Of a stretch of 64,000 nucleotides of DNA, positions 1-9,742 are shown in pieces (position 1 is the stretch's first letter; each line of letters begins with the position of its first letter). The stretch is from the NCBI GenBank assembly GCA_032139905.1, contig JAQJDB010000007.1:1426001-1490000 (forward strand), given 5' to 3'. The DNA comes from Nitrospira sp. MA-1 (GTDB lineage Bacteria > Nitrospirota > Nitrospiria > Nitrospirales > UBA8639). The notes under the pieces were generated by a model. That model ran no database searches and had not been told where the DNA came from. It saw only the letters and a program-made list of their open reading frames with translations. Both the position numbers and the translations under genes were made by a program.

Positions 1-23
1 TTGAGCCATCCTTCAGAGATGGG

Positions 24-848
24 TCATTGTTGGGCGGTTGTGCGTAGATGAAGGATTTCCCCTGAATGAATATCTCGCATCCTAGACGATTGTTCGTTTG
101 GATCGGAAGGGGAGGGGATGACTCGGAGTTGGCCATGTTCTCCTATGGAATGGGCCAGTCCCTGTAGTTGGCTTCCATCAGGGAACTGAACCTGAATCGT
201 GTGTCCAATGGTAATACACCAATGGTTGTATTCTTCAAGTAAAGATTGGGGACCATTGGACCTCAGGTTTTCCCAATTTTCTTCCAAGGATGTGATCACT
301 TTGGTGATCAGCGCTTCTCTATCCAGAGGGCAATGGCAGTGGATATGAAGGGAAGTCGCACTGGTTTGGAGTTCTGAGGGGAATTCGGATTGAGAGAGGT
401 TAACGTTAATCCCGAATCCGATCACGACGCATGTCTGGTGTCCTGCATTCCGAAAGGAATCACATAACACGCCACCAAGTTTACGTCCTCCTATTAATAA
501 GTCATTGGGCCACTTAAGATCGATACGAATTCCTGTCTGTTGTTCAAGTGCCTGGGCAATGGCCACACCGGCCATGTGGGGAATCCATCCTAAATATTGA
601 ATAGTTGTTTCAGGAACCAAAAGGAGAGATCCGTAAATATTGGACTTACCTGGGGAAAACCATAACCGGTCTAATCGACCTCGCCCCGAGGTTTGTCTGT
701 CGGCCAGAACGACGGTTCCAGACAGTGCCTGGTCCCTGGCCCTTTCAATGGCAAATGCATTGGTTGAAGCTAACTCGTCAAAAATATAAAGGGCCTCGCC
801 AATTTTTTTTAAAGGAAGAAGTTGGGCTAGTTTTTGGGCGGATAACAC
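24..848 (-). CDS. birA: Biotin--[acetyl-CoA-carboxylase] ligase
   Basis: Attaches biotin to the biotin carboxyl carrier protein of acetyl-CoA carboxylase by way of biotinyl-AMP. The 274-residue product has the biotin-loop motif GRGRLDRLWFSP near residue 55 and the KWPNDLL and GGRKLGGVL motifs near residues 115-130, the hallmarks of the catalytic domain. It has no N-terminal winged helix, so it should be an enzyme only, not a biotin-operon repressor like E. coli BirA. The start is GTG without a clear ribosome binding site. It is the last gene of a tight valS-nadC-birA run (27 bases after nadC), so it is probably translated from the operon message. Confidence 0.93.
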   Translation of the reverse strand: MLSAQKLAQLLPLKKIGEALYIFDELASTNAFAIERARDQALSGTVVLADRQTSGRGRLDRLWFSPGKSNIYGSLLLVPETTIQYLGWIPHMAGVAIAQALEQQTGIRIDLKWPNDLLIGGRKLGGVLCDSFRNAGHQTCVVIGFGINVNLSQSEFPSELQTSATSLHIHCHCPLDREALITKVITSLEENWENLRSNGPQSLLEEYNHWCITIGHTIQVQFPDGSQLQGLAHSIGEHGQLRVIPSPSDPNEQSSRMRDIHSGEILHLRTTAQQ

Positions 849-875
849 AGATGCGACAGTGGGTTAGAGTAAAAG

Positions 876-1790
876 TCAGGCTCGGTATTTTCGTTTTTGA
901 GGAACGGTTTTGGTTCGAAGCGGAGTCATGTCCAAGGAGAGGTCCATGGACGGGGCGGAATGTGTGAGGGCCCCAATCGAGATAAAGTTCGGTCCGGCTT
1001 CTGCCATTTCTCGAATATTGTCCAGGGTCATGCCTCCTGATACTTCCACCAAGGCCTGTTTTTGAATGATGTCTATGGCCTGCCTGACATGATCGGGGGT
1101 CATGTTATCCAATAAAAGGACATCGGCTTTTCCCTTCAAGGCCTGTCGGACCTGAGCAATCGTTTCGACTTCCACACAAATTCGAAGGCCATGCGGGGCA
1201 TGTTGCCTGGCCCATAGACAAGTCTGGGTGATGTTCATACCTTGGGATGCCATGACCATCAAGTGATTATCCTTAATGAGCATACCATCATAAAGGGAGA
1301 AGCGATGATTTTTCCCTCCGCCTAGGCGGACGGCCCATTTTTCTAGGGCTCGAAGTCCCGGGGTGGTTTTCCTTGTGTCCACTATTGCGACCGGATAATC
1401 GCGAACAGCCTCACAAAATTGAAAGGTGAGCGTGCTGATCCCCGAAAGCCGTTGGAGAAAGTTCAGGGCGATACGTTCGCCTTGAAGGAGCGACTGTGCC
1501 TTCCCTTTGAGGGTGAGGACAGGGGTTGATGGGGGCACCCTTGTTCCATCGTCAAAATGCGTGGTGAATGCGATAGTTGAATCGATTGCTTGAAACACCT
1601 CCTTGGCAACGGCCACGCCTGCCACGACCATGTGGCTTTTTGCGACAATGTCGGCTTGAGCTAACAAGGTTGGTGGAATGAGAAGGGTCGAGGTCAGGTC
1701 TCCGTAGGCAAGGTCTTCCTCCAGAGCAGCACTGATTACGCGCCGCATTGAGGAAAGGGGAGGAGGCGAGGCAAGAGAAGGTGCGCTCAT
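876..1790 (-). CDS. nadC: Nicotinate-nucleotide pyrophosphorylase (carboxylating)
   Basis: Converts quinolinate and PRPP to nicotinate mononucleotide in de novo NAD synthesis. The 304-residue length is normal. The family pattern is clear: EEDLAYGDLTS near the N terminus, ERIALNFLQRLSGIST, VDTRKTTPGLRALEKWAVR with the substrate-binding basic residues, GGGKNHRFSLYDGMLIKDNH, and a C-terminal VEVSGGM...IRE...GPNFISIGALTHS barrel end. Its ATG overlaps the valS stop codon by one base (TGATG), a sign of translational coupling. nadA and nadB are not in the window. Confidence 0.95.
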   Translation of the reverse strand: MSAPSLASPPPLSSMRRVISAALEEDLAYGDLTSTLLIPPTLLAQADIVAKSHMVVAGVAVAKEVFQAIDSTIAFTTHFDDGTRVPPSTPVLTLKGKAQSLLQGERIALNFLQRLSGISTLTFQFCEAVRDYPVAIVDTRKTTPGLRALEKWAVRLGGGKNHRFSLYDGMLIKDNHLMVMASQGMNITQTCLWARQHAPHGLRICVEVETIAQVRQALKGKADVLLLDNMTPDHVRQAIDIIQKQALVEVSGGMTLDNIREMAEAGPNFISIGALTHSAPSMDLSLDMTPLRTKTVPQKRKYRA

Positions 1791-4576
1791 CAGGTCTTCA
1801 TTGAAGCCAGTTGTTGTTCGGTCATATTCAGAATTCCCAGCTCATCGACCAGTTTGGTACGACGGTCTTCTGAATCCTGGATTACGGAAGGCTCTGCCTT
1901 TTCCCTGAATTCAGAAGAGGATAACCGATTGCCAAGGCGTTGCACTTCCTTCTCTTTTTCTCCAATTTGTTTCTGGATTTTTTTGACAACTTCATGGAGG
2001 TCAATCTCTCTGGGAACGGGAATACCAATGGTACTAAAATAACCTGAAGGCAATTGTAATGTGCGGAGAGAAGGAATTCCCTGGTCTGTGATGACCGATG
2101 AGCGGAGAATTGACTCAATATAAGGCGCAAGAAAGGTCAGCGTGGCCGTATGATTGGCCTGGGTACTCGCCCCGTAGATCAAAGGTGTTTGAGTGGAGGA
2201 AATATTCAGGAAGTTTTGTCCGGTTCTCGCCGTGTTGACAAACGCTTGGAGAAACAAGAAAGCCTGTTCGGCTTCAGCATTGGCCCATTCCGGTTTTTCG
2301 GTGGGAAAGGGTTGCGTCATGATTGATATCCCTTCGTGCGGGAGGGATTGCCAGATTTCTTCGGTAATAAATGGCATCACGGGGTGTAACAGTCGTTGGA
2401 TGATTTTAAATGTTTCCAAGAGCGTCTGGCGGGTGGCGGGTGCATCAGGATGATTTCCCTGCTGGAGGCAGGGTTTGGCGAGTTCTATGAACCAATCACA
2501 GTATTCATGCCATATGAATTGATAGAGTGCGGAGGCGGCTTGGTCAAAGCGATAGTTTTCAAATGCTTTGGTTACTTCATGGATCGTATGGTTCAGTCGG
2601 CTGAGAATCCACCGATCCGGAAAAGGCCGGAGTCCTGTGGAGAGTGATACACGTGGTCCCTCAGCGTAGAGATGAATAAATCGCGCCGCATTCCAAATTT
2701 TTGTGACAAAATTTCGATATCCTTCGATGCGTTCTTCGGCAAGCTTAATGTCTCGTCCCGGTGAGGCCATTGAGGCCAGGGTAAACCTCAGCGCATCCGT
2801 TCCGTATTGGCGCATTTTGGTCAGGGGATCAATGACATTTCCTTTTGACTTGCTCATCTTCTGGCCCTCAGCGTCCCGAACCAAGGCATGGATGTACACA
2901 TCGCGGAATGGGACTTTTCCTGTAAATTTCAGGCCCATCATGATCATTCTGGCAACCCAAAAAAACAGGATGTCCAATCCCGTGACGAGGGTCGCTGTTG
3001 GATAAAAGGTTTTCAGGTCTTCCGTGTTTTCTGGCCATCCGAGGGTAGAAAATGGCCAGAGAGCTGAGGAAAACCAGGTATCTAATACGTCAGGATCTTG
3101 AAAAAGGTTGGTCCCTCCACATGTTGGACATGATTGAGGTGGGGTTCTTGATACGATGGGTTGAGCATCTGAAGCTATAAAGCAACTCCTTGTGGGCTGG
3201 GCGGAAGGAATAACCTCCTGGTCAGGTGCTTCCCCAGCTTGGCTGGTTTTTGGCAAATGGTCTGTGTTGCAATTTCGACAATACCAGGCGGGGATTTGAT
3301 GTCCCCACCAGATTTGGCGAGAAATACACCAATCTTTAATCTGGCGCATCCAGCCCAGGTAATTATTTTTCCATTCATCGGGAATAATACGAATGTCACC
3401 CGCTTCAACTGCTTGGATAGCTGGAGTCGCCAAGGGTTGTATCTTGACGAACCATTGTGGGGAAAGATACGGCTCAACAACGGTTTTGCATCGGTAGCAT
3501 TTGCCAATGGCCATGGCGTGATCTTCGACCCTTGAGAGAAATTCCTGTTTTTCGAGGGCTTCTATCACAATGGCCCGGGCTTCCTGCACGGACTTGGAGT
3601 GGAGCTCCGCTTGAAGCGGGGGATTGGCTTGGGCTTCCTGGAGCCCCATGGGACTCATACGAGCTTGGAAGTCAAGTATAACCAGGCGTGGAAGCCCGTG
3701 ACGTTCGCCTGCTTCAAAGTCATTAAAGTCATGCGCAGGGGTTATTTTTACGGCCCCAGTTCCAAATTCCCGGTCAACTAATATCGGATCAGCCACAATC
3801 GGAATGGTTCGTGTCGTCAAAGGGACCCGAATTTTCGTTCCAATGTACTTCTGGTAGCGAGGATCTTCAGGGTGGACGGCCACTGCGGTATCTCCCAGAA
3901 TGGTCTCTGGTCTGGTGGTGGCCACTATGAGAAATTGCGTGGAATCGTCAGCTAGGGAATACCGAATGTGATAGAGCTTTCCCTTTGTTGGTTCATGCTC
4001 AACTTCAATGTCGGAAAGGGCCGTCAGGCAGCGAGGACACCAATTAATTAAGCGTTCCCCACGGTAAATGAGGCCTTCCTCGTACAGGCGAACAAACACT
4101 TCTCGAACCGCCAGGGAAAGGCCTTCATCCATGGTAAACCGAAGGCGAGTCCAATCGCAGGAGGCCCCCAACTGTTTGAGTTGTTCGATAATGGTATCTC
4201 CGGATTGATGTCTCCACTTCCAAACCCGGTCGATGAAGGCTGGGCGCCCAAGGTGTTCTCGTGTTTGACCTTCCTGCGCGAGTTGCCGTTCAACCACATT
4301 TTGGGTCGCAATCCCTGCATGGTCTGTTCCGGGAATCCATAAGGTGTTTAATCCCTGCATGCGTCGCCAACGAACGATAATGTCCTGGATAGACGTATTG
4401 AGTGCATGTCCTATATGGAGGGAACCCGTCACGTTTGGCGGGGGAATGACCAGACTAAAGGAAAGGGCGGGGTTGGTTGGGTCAGGCTGGAAGAGTTGGT
4501 GTTCAATCCAGTATGACCCCCATCGGTTCTCGACTTCACCGGGATTGTACGTTTTTTCTAATTGTGAAAATGCCAT
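1790..4576 (-). CDS. valS: Valine--tRNA ligase
   Basis: Charges tRNA-Val. The class I signatures are present: HIGH as PPPNVTGSLHIGHALN and KMSKS as GQKMSKSKGN, with the editing domain between them and a C-terminal coiled coil (EVVKKIQKQIGEKEKEVQRL). Cys pairs (CPRC, CYRC, CRNC, CPTC) suggest bound zinc. The open frame reaches 4726, but the first 50 codons do not resemble the family. The ATG at 4576 begins MAFSQLEKTYNPGEVE, the usual ValRS N terminus, so I place the start there (928 residues). A start at 4726 would overlap the small gene on the other strand. First gene of the valS-nadC-birA run. Confidence 0.95.
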   Translation of the reverse strand: MAFSQLEKTYNPGEVENRWGSYWIEHQLFQPDPTNPALSFSLVIPPPNVTGSLHIGHALNTSIQDIIVRWRRMQGLNTLWIPGTDHAGIATQNVVERQLAQEGQTREHLGRPAFIDRVWKWRHQSGDTIIEQLKQLGASCDWTRLRFTMDEGLSLAVREVFVRLYEEGLIYRGERLINWCPRCLTALSDIEVEHEPTKGKLYHIRYSLADDSTQFLIVATTRPETILGDTAVAVHPEDPRYQKYIGTKIRVPLTTRTIPIVADPILVDREFGTGAVKITPAHDFNDFEAGERHGLPRLVILDFQARMSPMGLQEAQANPPLQAELHSKSVQEARAIVIEALEKQEFLSRVEDHAMAIGKCYRCKTVVEPYLSPQWFVKIQPLATPAIQAVEAGDIRIIPDEWKNNYLGWMRQIKDWCISRQIWWGHQIPAWYCRNCNTDHLPKTSQAGEAPDQEVIPSAQPTRSCFIASDAQPIVSRTPPQSCPTCGGTNLFQDPDVLDTWFSSALWPFSTLGWPENTEDLKTFYPTATLVTGLDILFFWVARMIMMGLKFTGKVPFRDVYIHALVRDAEGQKMSKSKGNVIDPLTKMRQYGTDALRFTLASMASPGRDIKLAEERIEGYRNFVTKIWNAARFIHLYAEGPRVSLSTGLRPFPDRWILSRLNHTIHEVTKAFENYRFDQAASALYQFIWHEYCDWFIELAKPCLQQGNHPDAPATRQTLLETFKIIQRLLHPVMPFITEEIWQSLPHEGISIMTQPFPTEKPEWANAEAEQAFLFLQAFVNTARTGQNFLNISSTQTPLIYGASTQANHTATLTFLAPYIESILRSSVITDQGIPSLRTLQLPSGYFSTIGIPVPREIDLHEVVKKIQKQIGEKEKEVQRLGNRLSSSEFREKAEPSVIQDSEDRRTKLVDELGILNMTEQQLASMKT

Positions 4577-4724
4577 AATGGTATCTTGAATGGGCGAAAA
4601 AAGTCCGATGTTATCACGGGCTCTATGGCCCTGCAAATACAACCTCTTGTTCCCCTCATGATGCCTATGGTAAAAGTGGGGCACAGGAGTCTTAACAATC
4701 TCAATTAACTCAGGAGTATTGCTC

Positions 4725-4835
4725 ATGCCACGTGGTCGGCAAAAAGATCGTGATTTGCGAAGAAAACATCGAAAAAATCAACAACGGGTAAAAGGTTTGG
4801 AAGTTGCACGGCGCGAAAAAGGCAAAAAGAAATAA
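4725..4835 (+). CDS. Small basic protein of 36 residues, unknown function
   Basis: Starts at ATG 4725, eight bases after a good Shine-Dalgarno (CAGGAG at 4711), and ends at TAA 4835. The translation begins MPRGRQKDRDLRRKHRKN and ends in EKGKKK; about half of the residues are Lys or Arg and there is no Cys. It resembles small ribosome-associated or nucleic-acid-binding basic proteins in composition only; I do not recognise a family. It is divergent from valS, and its first codons overlap the long upstream part of the valS open frame. The strong ribosome binding site and lysine-rich end argue for a real gene, but the short length leaves doubt. Confidence 0.55.
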   Translation: MPRGRQKDRDLRRKHRKNQQRVKGLEVARREKGKKK

Positions 4836-5008
4836 TAGGTTAATTTCTTGTGGTGGTCGTTGAATTTTTAATAGAAGATTGCCTCACTTCCTAATTTCCT
4901 TCCTTGCGTTTGTTCTGATTGAACAACTTCATGAAACCTTTGGTTTGAGGCAAAGGTCGGTCCACCGATCTTTTAGTCTTGATCCTCTGGTAACTCATCT
5001 TACTCCTA

Positions 5009-5731
5009 ATGAGTTCATCTCCCATAAAAGTCATTTTTTTTGATGCGGTAGGGACCTTATTTGATGTGAAGGGATCAGTAGGGGAGGTGTATTTAACCTA
5101 TGCCAAAAAATACGGCGTTCCAGACACCGAACAGACCCAACAGGCATTGAATGTAGCTTTTAAGCAAACGATGAGAGAGATGCCTCTTCCGGTTTTTTCG
5201 GTGGAGCGGCCGGAAAAACTTAAACAATGTGAGCGGTTATGGTGGTTTGATGTCGTACATGCCGTTTTTTATCGGGTGGGTATGTTCGAGGGATTCGATG
5301 ATTTTTTCGAAGAGGTATTTGAGGCGTTTGGGCAGTCTACCCATTGGCAACTATTCCCTGATACATATGAAGTCTTGGGTCATCTAAAGCGTCAGGGATT
5401 TGAACTTGGAATCATTTCCAATTTTGATAGCAGGTTTTTTCAGGTTTCCCGTGGGCTTGGCCTCGATACGTTTTTTGATTCTGTGACCATTTCCAGCCTG
5501 GTCGGAGCTGCAAAGCCGGCCCAAAGGATTTTTTGTCATGCACTTGATGAACACATGTTAGTCCCTCAAGAAGCTCTTCATGTGGGTGATCATCCTATTG
5601 AGGATTTCGATGGGGCTCGACAGGCTGGTCTTCATGCTGTCTTGATTGATCGTTCTTCGAATGCCGCCTCTCATCCACACACACTTTCAAGTTTGACCGA
5701 ACTCTCTTCATATGATCTTTTGAATTCCTAA
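5009..5731 (+). CDS. HAD-superfamily hydrolase (HDHD3-like)
   Basis: A 240-residue cytoplasmic phosphatase-type protein. Motif I is FFDAVGTLF with the nucleophile Asp at residue 12; the usual second Asp of DxD is Val, as in the HDHD3-like branch. A helical cap follows. Motif II lies in GIISNFDSR, motif III is the Lys of GAAKPAQRIF, and motif IV is HVGDHPIEDFDGA. This supports a hydrolase fold but not a substrate. The missing acid/base Asp means phosphatase activity on typical substrates is uncertain. It stands alone between the small basic gene and the transposase relic. Confidence 0.85.
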   Translation: MSSSPIKVIFFDAVGTLFDVKGSVGEVYLTYAKKYGVPDTEQTQQALNVAFKQTMREMPLPVFSVERPEKLKQCERLWWFDVVHAVFYRVGMFEGFDDFFEEVFEAFGQSTHWQLFPDTYEVLGHLKRQGFELGIISNFDSRFFQVSRGLGLDTFFDSVTISSLVGAAKPAQRIFCHALDEHMLVPQEALHVGDHPIEDFDGARQAGLHAVLIDRSSNAASHPHTLSSLTELSSYDLLNS

Positions 5732-5771
5732 AGTACATCCCCTCCATTCAAATTTTCCTTACAACACTTTA

Positions 5772-7100
5772 CTATTGTGAATCCCATGACAGACCTCCTA
5801 TGAGGTTGTTCGGTCCTTTTATGATGTCGTGGCTATTAGGTCCTGCCTGATTAATGTTTGCCCGATGATAGGGTTTGTCGTATGGCACCTGGTGCTGCCA
5901 CATGCGGAAAATGATCTTCAGCCATTTCGCCCTTAACACTCGCAGTGTGTGGTTGTGCTGCTGCGACCGGGCGCGACATTGTTGAAAATGAAGTTTCGCC
6001 CATTCACCGCGTCTCAGCGACTGAAAGGCCAATTACCAAATCGCTTGCCGGAGGTGCTTGTTGCCTGCGACACAGAGCCTGCCGTGACATCATTTCCCAC
6101 TCTACCCCGTTAATTGCACATGGCTCGATTGGGCTCGTTTCTGGCTCCACGAGGTTCAAAGAGACCCAGGGCCTCCCCCAGTTCGGCCCACAAGCGAGGG
6201 ATCATGGTGCAGCTGAGCCCTCCCGACAGCGTCTGCATTCACTCAGCCGCTGGGAGGTTCTTGAAAAACGTGGAATCTCCGTCTGATAGTCCCTCATGAA
6301 ACGGGAGGCCACTAACACCTGCGCGATCAGCATATTCACCAAGCGAGCTTTGGTCCGGGGGACATGCTCGGGCACGGAGACTTGGGGGGCTTTGAATTGG
6401 GCCCACCATTCGATCGTCCTAGCCGGTTCAATCCTTTGCTCGCGTGCAAACCGCGTTCATTGCCTCGGATCAAGCGTGATCAGCCTGGTCGGGGTTGGAT
6501 AGTTTTTTAGAAAATCCAACGCCAGTTGTGGGATAAAGGCGTCAAAGAGCTCAGAAGCAATGGCATAGCCGAGAAGAAACCGGACCGATGAAGGGGGGCA
6601 AGAGCTTCCCAGCGCGGGTGGCCCCCGGAGCCAAGCTGAGGAGGCGAGGGGGGCGTATTCCGCTCATTGCTCACAGAGCCCGACGTCTGGATCAACACCC
6701 CGGATCCCCCCTCCCATATGCAGGAAAACGGCAATCGGGACAAACCTCTGCCGGCGAAGCCATCGGACCGGAATCGGCCTCGAGTGCGGACGCTCGTTTG
6801 CGTCAAACAGGTCTTCGGTCACCACGCGCCCGCGATGGGCGGCATACTCATTCCAACGAGTGAGGGGGCCGAGCTCGAGGCAGAATCGGGCGTAAGAATC
6901 TTGGCGATAACGTCCAACGGGTGCCGTTTCCCACGGCTACCAGTCGGCTGCAGGGGGCCTTCTACAGGGAGCGGGGAATGGTCGTGAACGGACTCCAGGG
7001 AACCACACCCTCTCACGCACATGATGTTCAGGGCCTTCCGCCCATCGCTCAAACAGGCCCGGGAAGGGAGGTCCCGAAACTGTGAGTTTTTAGGGGTGCC
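5772..7100 (-). pseudogene. Decayed IS110-type transposase locus
   Basis: On the minus strand the frame ending at 5772 contains RAKWLKIIFRMWQHQVPYD, the typical C terminus of IS110/IS116/IS902 transposases. Further upstream, in shifted frames, are pieces such as SGGLSCTMIPRLWAELGEAL (about 6150-6240), like the helix-hairpin-helix-type LPG.G...APRL region of the same family, and TKARLVNMLIAQ with RFMRDYQTEIPRF (about 6260-6340). Several stops and frameshifts separate them, so the gene is dead. A segment at about 6670-6950 (reads LGPLTRWNEYAAHRGRV, then VVTEDLFDANERP) is well preserved but I could not match it; it may be another inserted remnant. The stretch looks richer in GC than its neighbours. 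No terminal repeats were recognised. Confidence 0.6.
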
Positions 7101-7445
7101 CTTAGATAGGATGAGGTAAACAAAGGTTAAAAGCATATCAAGCTTGCTAGCCGGTGATAAGGAGAGAATTTTCGGTTTTCATGAAAGACCAATATATTAT
7201 GTTTTGGCTTTTGTCCCAGATCATAACCTATAAACCATAGCAACAATGCTTTGAGTTTTTCTGCTGTTATATTCAAACGTTAACAGTGCCAAAATTACTG
7301 AATACTTGACCATTTTGGCCATTCAGGTTACGGTTTAAAATCAAATTGGACCCATCAAGGCTGGTGCGGCCTTTTATTTCATGATGACCTCTTTCCTGGT
7401 GCGGAATCCTTAAGTTCATACTCCTTCGTTAATAACACGAAACCC
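7101..7445. other. Intergenic, AT-rich
   Basis: No gene seen. It lies between the transposase relic and the sensor-kinase gene and presumably carries the promoter for the kinase pair, but no convincing -35/-10 or operator stands out. Confidence 0.5.
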
Positions 7446-9665
7446 GTGGAATTTTTTGCCATCAGCGGATTGTTAAATGGATTAGCCGCTAGCGGGTTGG
7501 CATCCTTTGTCTACTTTCGCGCTCCCTATGATCCCAGGCATTGGACCTTTGGGTTGTTTGGAATCGCCACTGCCTTATGGAGTTTTGGGTATTTTGCTTG
7601 GCAAGTATCAGATTCAGAGTTTTATGCGCTTCTCAATCTCCGCATTTTAATGGCAGGAGCCATTTTTATTCCCATCACCTTCCTGCATCATGTTCTGTAT
7701 TTACTTGGGAAAGAAATTGCTTTTAGTGGCACCATTAAATGGAATTATCTTCTGGGTGGGGTTTTTCTTCTTACCGATTTCACGCCTTTTTTTATTGAAG
7801 GTGTCCGTCAAATTTCTGTATTTCCGTTTTGGGGTGTGCCTGGCTTGATCTTTCATTTTTGTTTGATTTGGTGGGTTGGTCTTGTAATCTTTGCTCATTT
7901 TCTTCTCACTCAAGCCTATGTGAGGGAAAAGGGATTGCGTCGTAGGCAGTTTTTGTATCTTCTCATCGGCTCTGGCATTGGATACATTGGTGGGGCGACA
8001 AATTATCCCCTCTGGTATGGGATTGAAATTCTGCCCTACGGGACGATTGGTTTTGCGGTATATATTTCAATCGTAGCCTATACCCTGTTGCGGTTTCACT
8101 GGTTGGAATTTTCGGTGTATGTTGAAAAAGGATTGTCCTATTTTGCTATTTTATTATTTGTGTCCCAGCCTGTTTACCCCATGCTGCTCCTTGCTCAGAA
8201 ATCCCTCCTGGGTGCCATTAATGTCAGATTTTCAGTCGTGCAACTTGTGCTTCATCTCATGACAGTTGTGGGTGTTTATCAGATGAAAGTAGGCACGAAA
8301 GGCGCCGTCGCGAGAACTATTCTCAAAGGCAGGGAATTGAGGACTCAGGCTCTCTCCAGATTTTCGTCGAAAGTCGCAAACATTCAAAATATTGACGATT
8401 TGGGGCAGGCCATTCTAGAAACCGTTGGAAGGAGTGCTGGAGCATCGAAAGCCGCTCTCTTTGTTTTGCAGGTCGAAGAAAATCGGTATAGAGCTGTTTC
8501 AAGCTTCGGATTTTCCCATGATCATCCTGTTATCCAGAATGGATGGGCAATCTCCGATAATCTGCCACAATTATTACTATTTACGCAGTCAAGGGTCTCC
8601 ATTAAGGAGTTAAAGGGAATAGACTCCAATGAAGGAGAGATGCGTATCGCTCAAATATTAGAACAAGCCGGCTTGGAGGTGTTTTATCCAATTTTTGGGA
8701 ATAACCAATTATTGGGAGTTTTGGCGCTTGGCCCCACCTCCAGTGAAGCTATTCGGATGATGGGTGGAAAAACATTTTGGAATATGATTATTCAGGAATC
8801 CGCCCTAGCTTTAGAAAATGCCATTTTGCGAGAAGAAATTCACCGATCTCAAAATTTGCTTTGCCAGGTGGATCGTCTACGGTCTCTTGAAGCCATGGCA
8901 AATGGATTAACTCAAGAACTTCATAATCCATTAGTCTCGATTAAAGCCTTTGTTCAAGTGGCTGAATTGCGACGGCATGACGGAGAATTTATGGATAGGC
9001 TTCATCGTATAGTTGGAGAAGATCTTGCGAAGATAGATGCATTAACAAAAGAAATCAGAGAATATGTCAAGCCGTTATCGGGTTCCTTAAATGCAAAAAC
9101 CCATGTTCACGATATTATTGATTCCTGTCTGATGTTTGTGGCAAGCAATCCTTCTTACCAAAAGACGATGATTGAGAAGATCTTTAGTTCCGATGTCCCG
9201 ATGGTCTCTATAGATCGACAAGGGCTTATGCAGGCCATTTTCAATGGACTGTTATTTCTTTTAAAGGATCCCTCAAAATTGTCTGGAACTTTGCGAATTG
9301 AAACAGAAGCTGATCGATTTGTTAGGGGACAGAATTGGCTTCAAGTTTCGGTGTGGTGGAAAGCTGAAAAAGCGGTAATGGATTCGGAGCTGGTTTCAAT
9401 CGAGGAATGGGGCTTTGATGATTCCTTTATTGATGAGCCTGATCCTTCCGCCACCCAAGGATTAATCCTCGCTCATCAAATTATTCAACGCCATTCTGGA
9501 CGGTTTCAGGTGTGGACCAATAAGCGTGGCATTCTCGGATTTCAAATCCAACTGCCCCTTAGTCTCCCCTCTAACAATGTGTATCCCTTGACTTCCCTTC
9601 GTAATCCCGCCATTCCTCTCAAGCCAGTGAAGGTGTCCCCGGAGTCTGGGCCTCTTTTTTCGTAG
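7446..9665 (+). CDS. Membrane sensor protein, GAF and degenerate histidine-kinase domains
   Basis: 739 residues, GTG start. Residues 1 to about 280 hold eight or so hydrophobic segments, like the 7TM sensor part of PrsK-type kinases. A GAF domain follows (about 310-460), then a HisKA-like helix ELHNPLVSIKAF with a possible phospho-His at 493. The ATPase domain is unusual: the N-box position reads IFNGLLFLLKD, without the catalytic Asn pair; there is no DxGxG; and the G2 box is TQGLILAHQII instead of GxGLGL. It therefore probably cannot bind ATP normally. It sits 77 bases upstream of an intact hybrid kinase on the same strand, so it may act as a sensory partner. Whether it autophosphorylates is unknown. 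Confidence 0.8.
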   Translation: MEFFAISGLLNGLAASGLASFVYFRAPYDPRHWTFGLFGIATALWSFGYFAWQVSDSEFYALLNLRILMAGAIFIPITFLHHVLYLLGKEIAFSGTIKWNYLLGGVFLLTDFTPFFIEGVRQISVFPFWGVPGLIFHFCLIWWVGLVIFAHFLLTQAYVREKGLRRRQFLYLLIGSGIGYIGGATNYPLWYGIEILPYGTIGFAVYISIVAYTLLRFHWLEFSVYVEKGLSYFAILLFVSQPVYPMLLLAQKSLLGAINVRFSVVQLVLHLMTVVGVYQMKVGTKGAVARTILKGRELRTQALSRFSSKVANIQNIDDLGQAILETVGRSAGASKAALFVLQVEENRYRAVSSFGFSHDHPVIQNGWAISDNLPQLLLFTQSRVSIKELKGIDSNEGEMRIAQILEQAGLEVFYPIFGNNQLLGVLALGPTSSEAIRMMGGKTFWNMIIQESALALENAILREEIHRSQNLLCQVDRLRSLEAMANGLTQELHNPLVSIKAFVQVAELRRHDGEFMDRLHRIVGEDLAKIDALTKEIREYVKPLSGSLNAKTHVHDIIDSCLMFVASNPSYQKTMIEKIFSSDVPMVSIDRQGLMQAIFNGLLFLLKDPSKLSGTLRIETEADRFVRGQNWLQVSVWWKAEKAVMDSELVSIEEWGFDDSFIDEPDPSATQGLILAHQIIQRHSGRFQVWTNKRGILGFQIQLPLSLPSNNVYPLTSLRNPAIPLKPVKVSPESGPLFS

Positions 9666-9742
9666 AAAAATTGGTAGAATAGGAACAGTTGAGAGCTGAC
9701 TTTCGTTGAGTCAGATCGTTGAAATAGCGTCATTCTTTGTTT

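Noticed and set aside
4576-4726. N-terminal extension of valS
   Set aside because: The 50 extra codons do not look like ValRS and overlap the small basic ORF; ATG 4576 gives the family N terminus.
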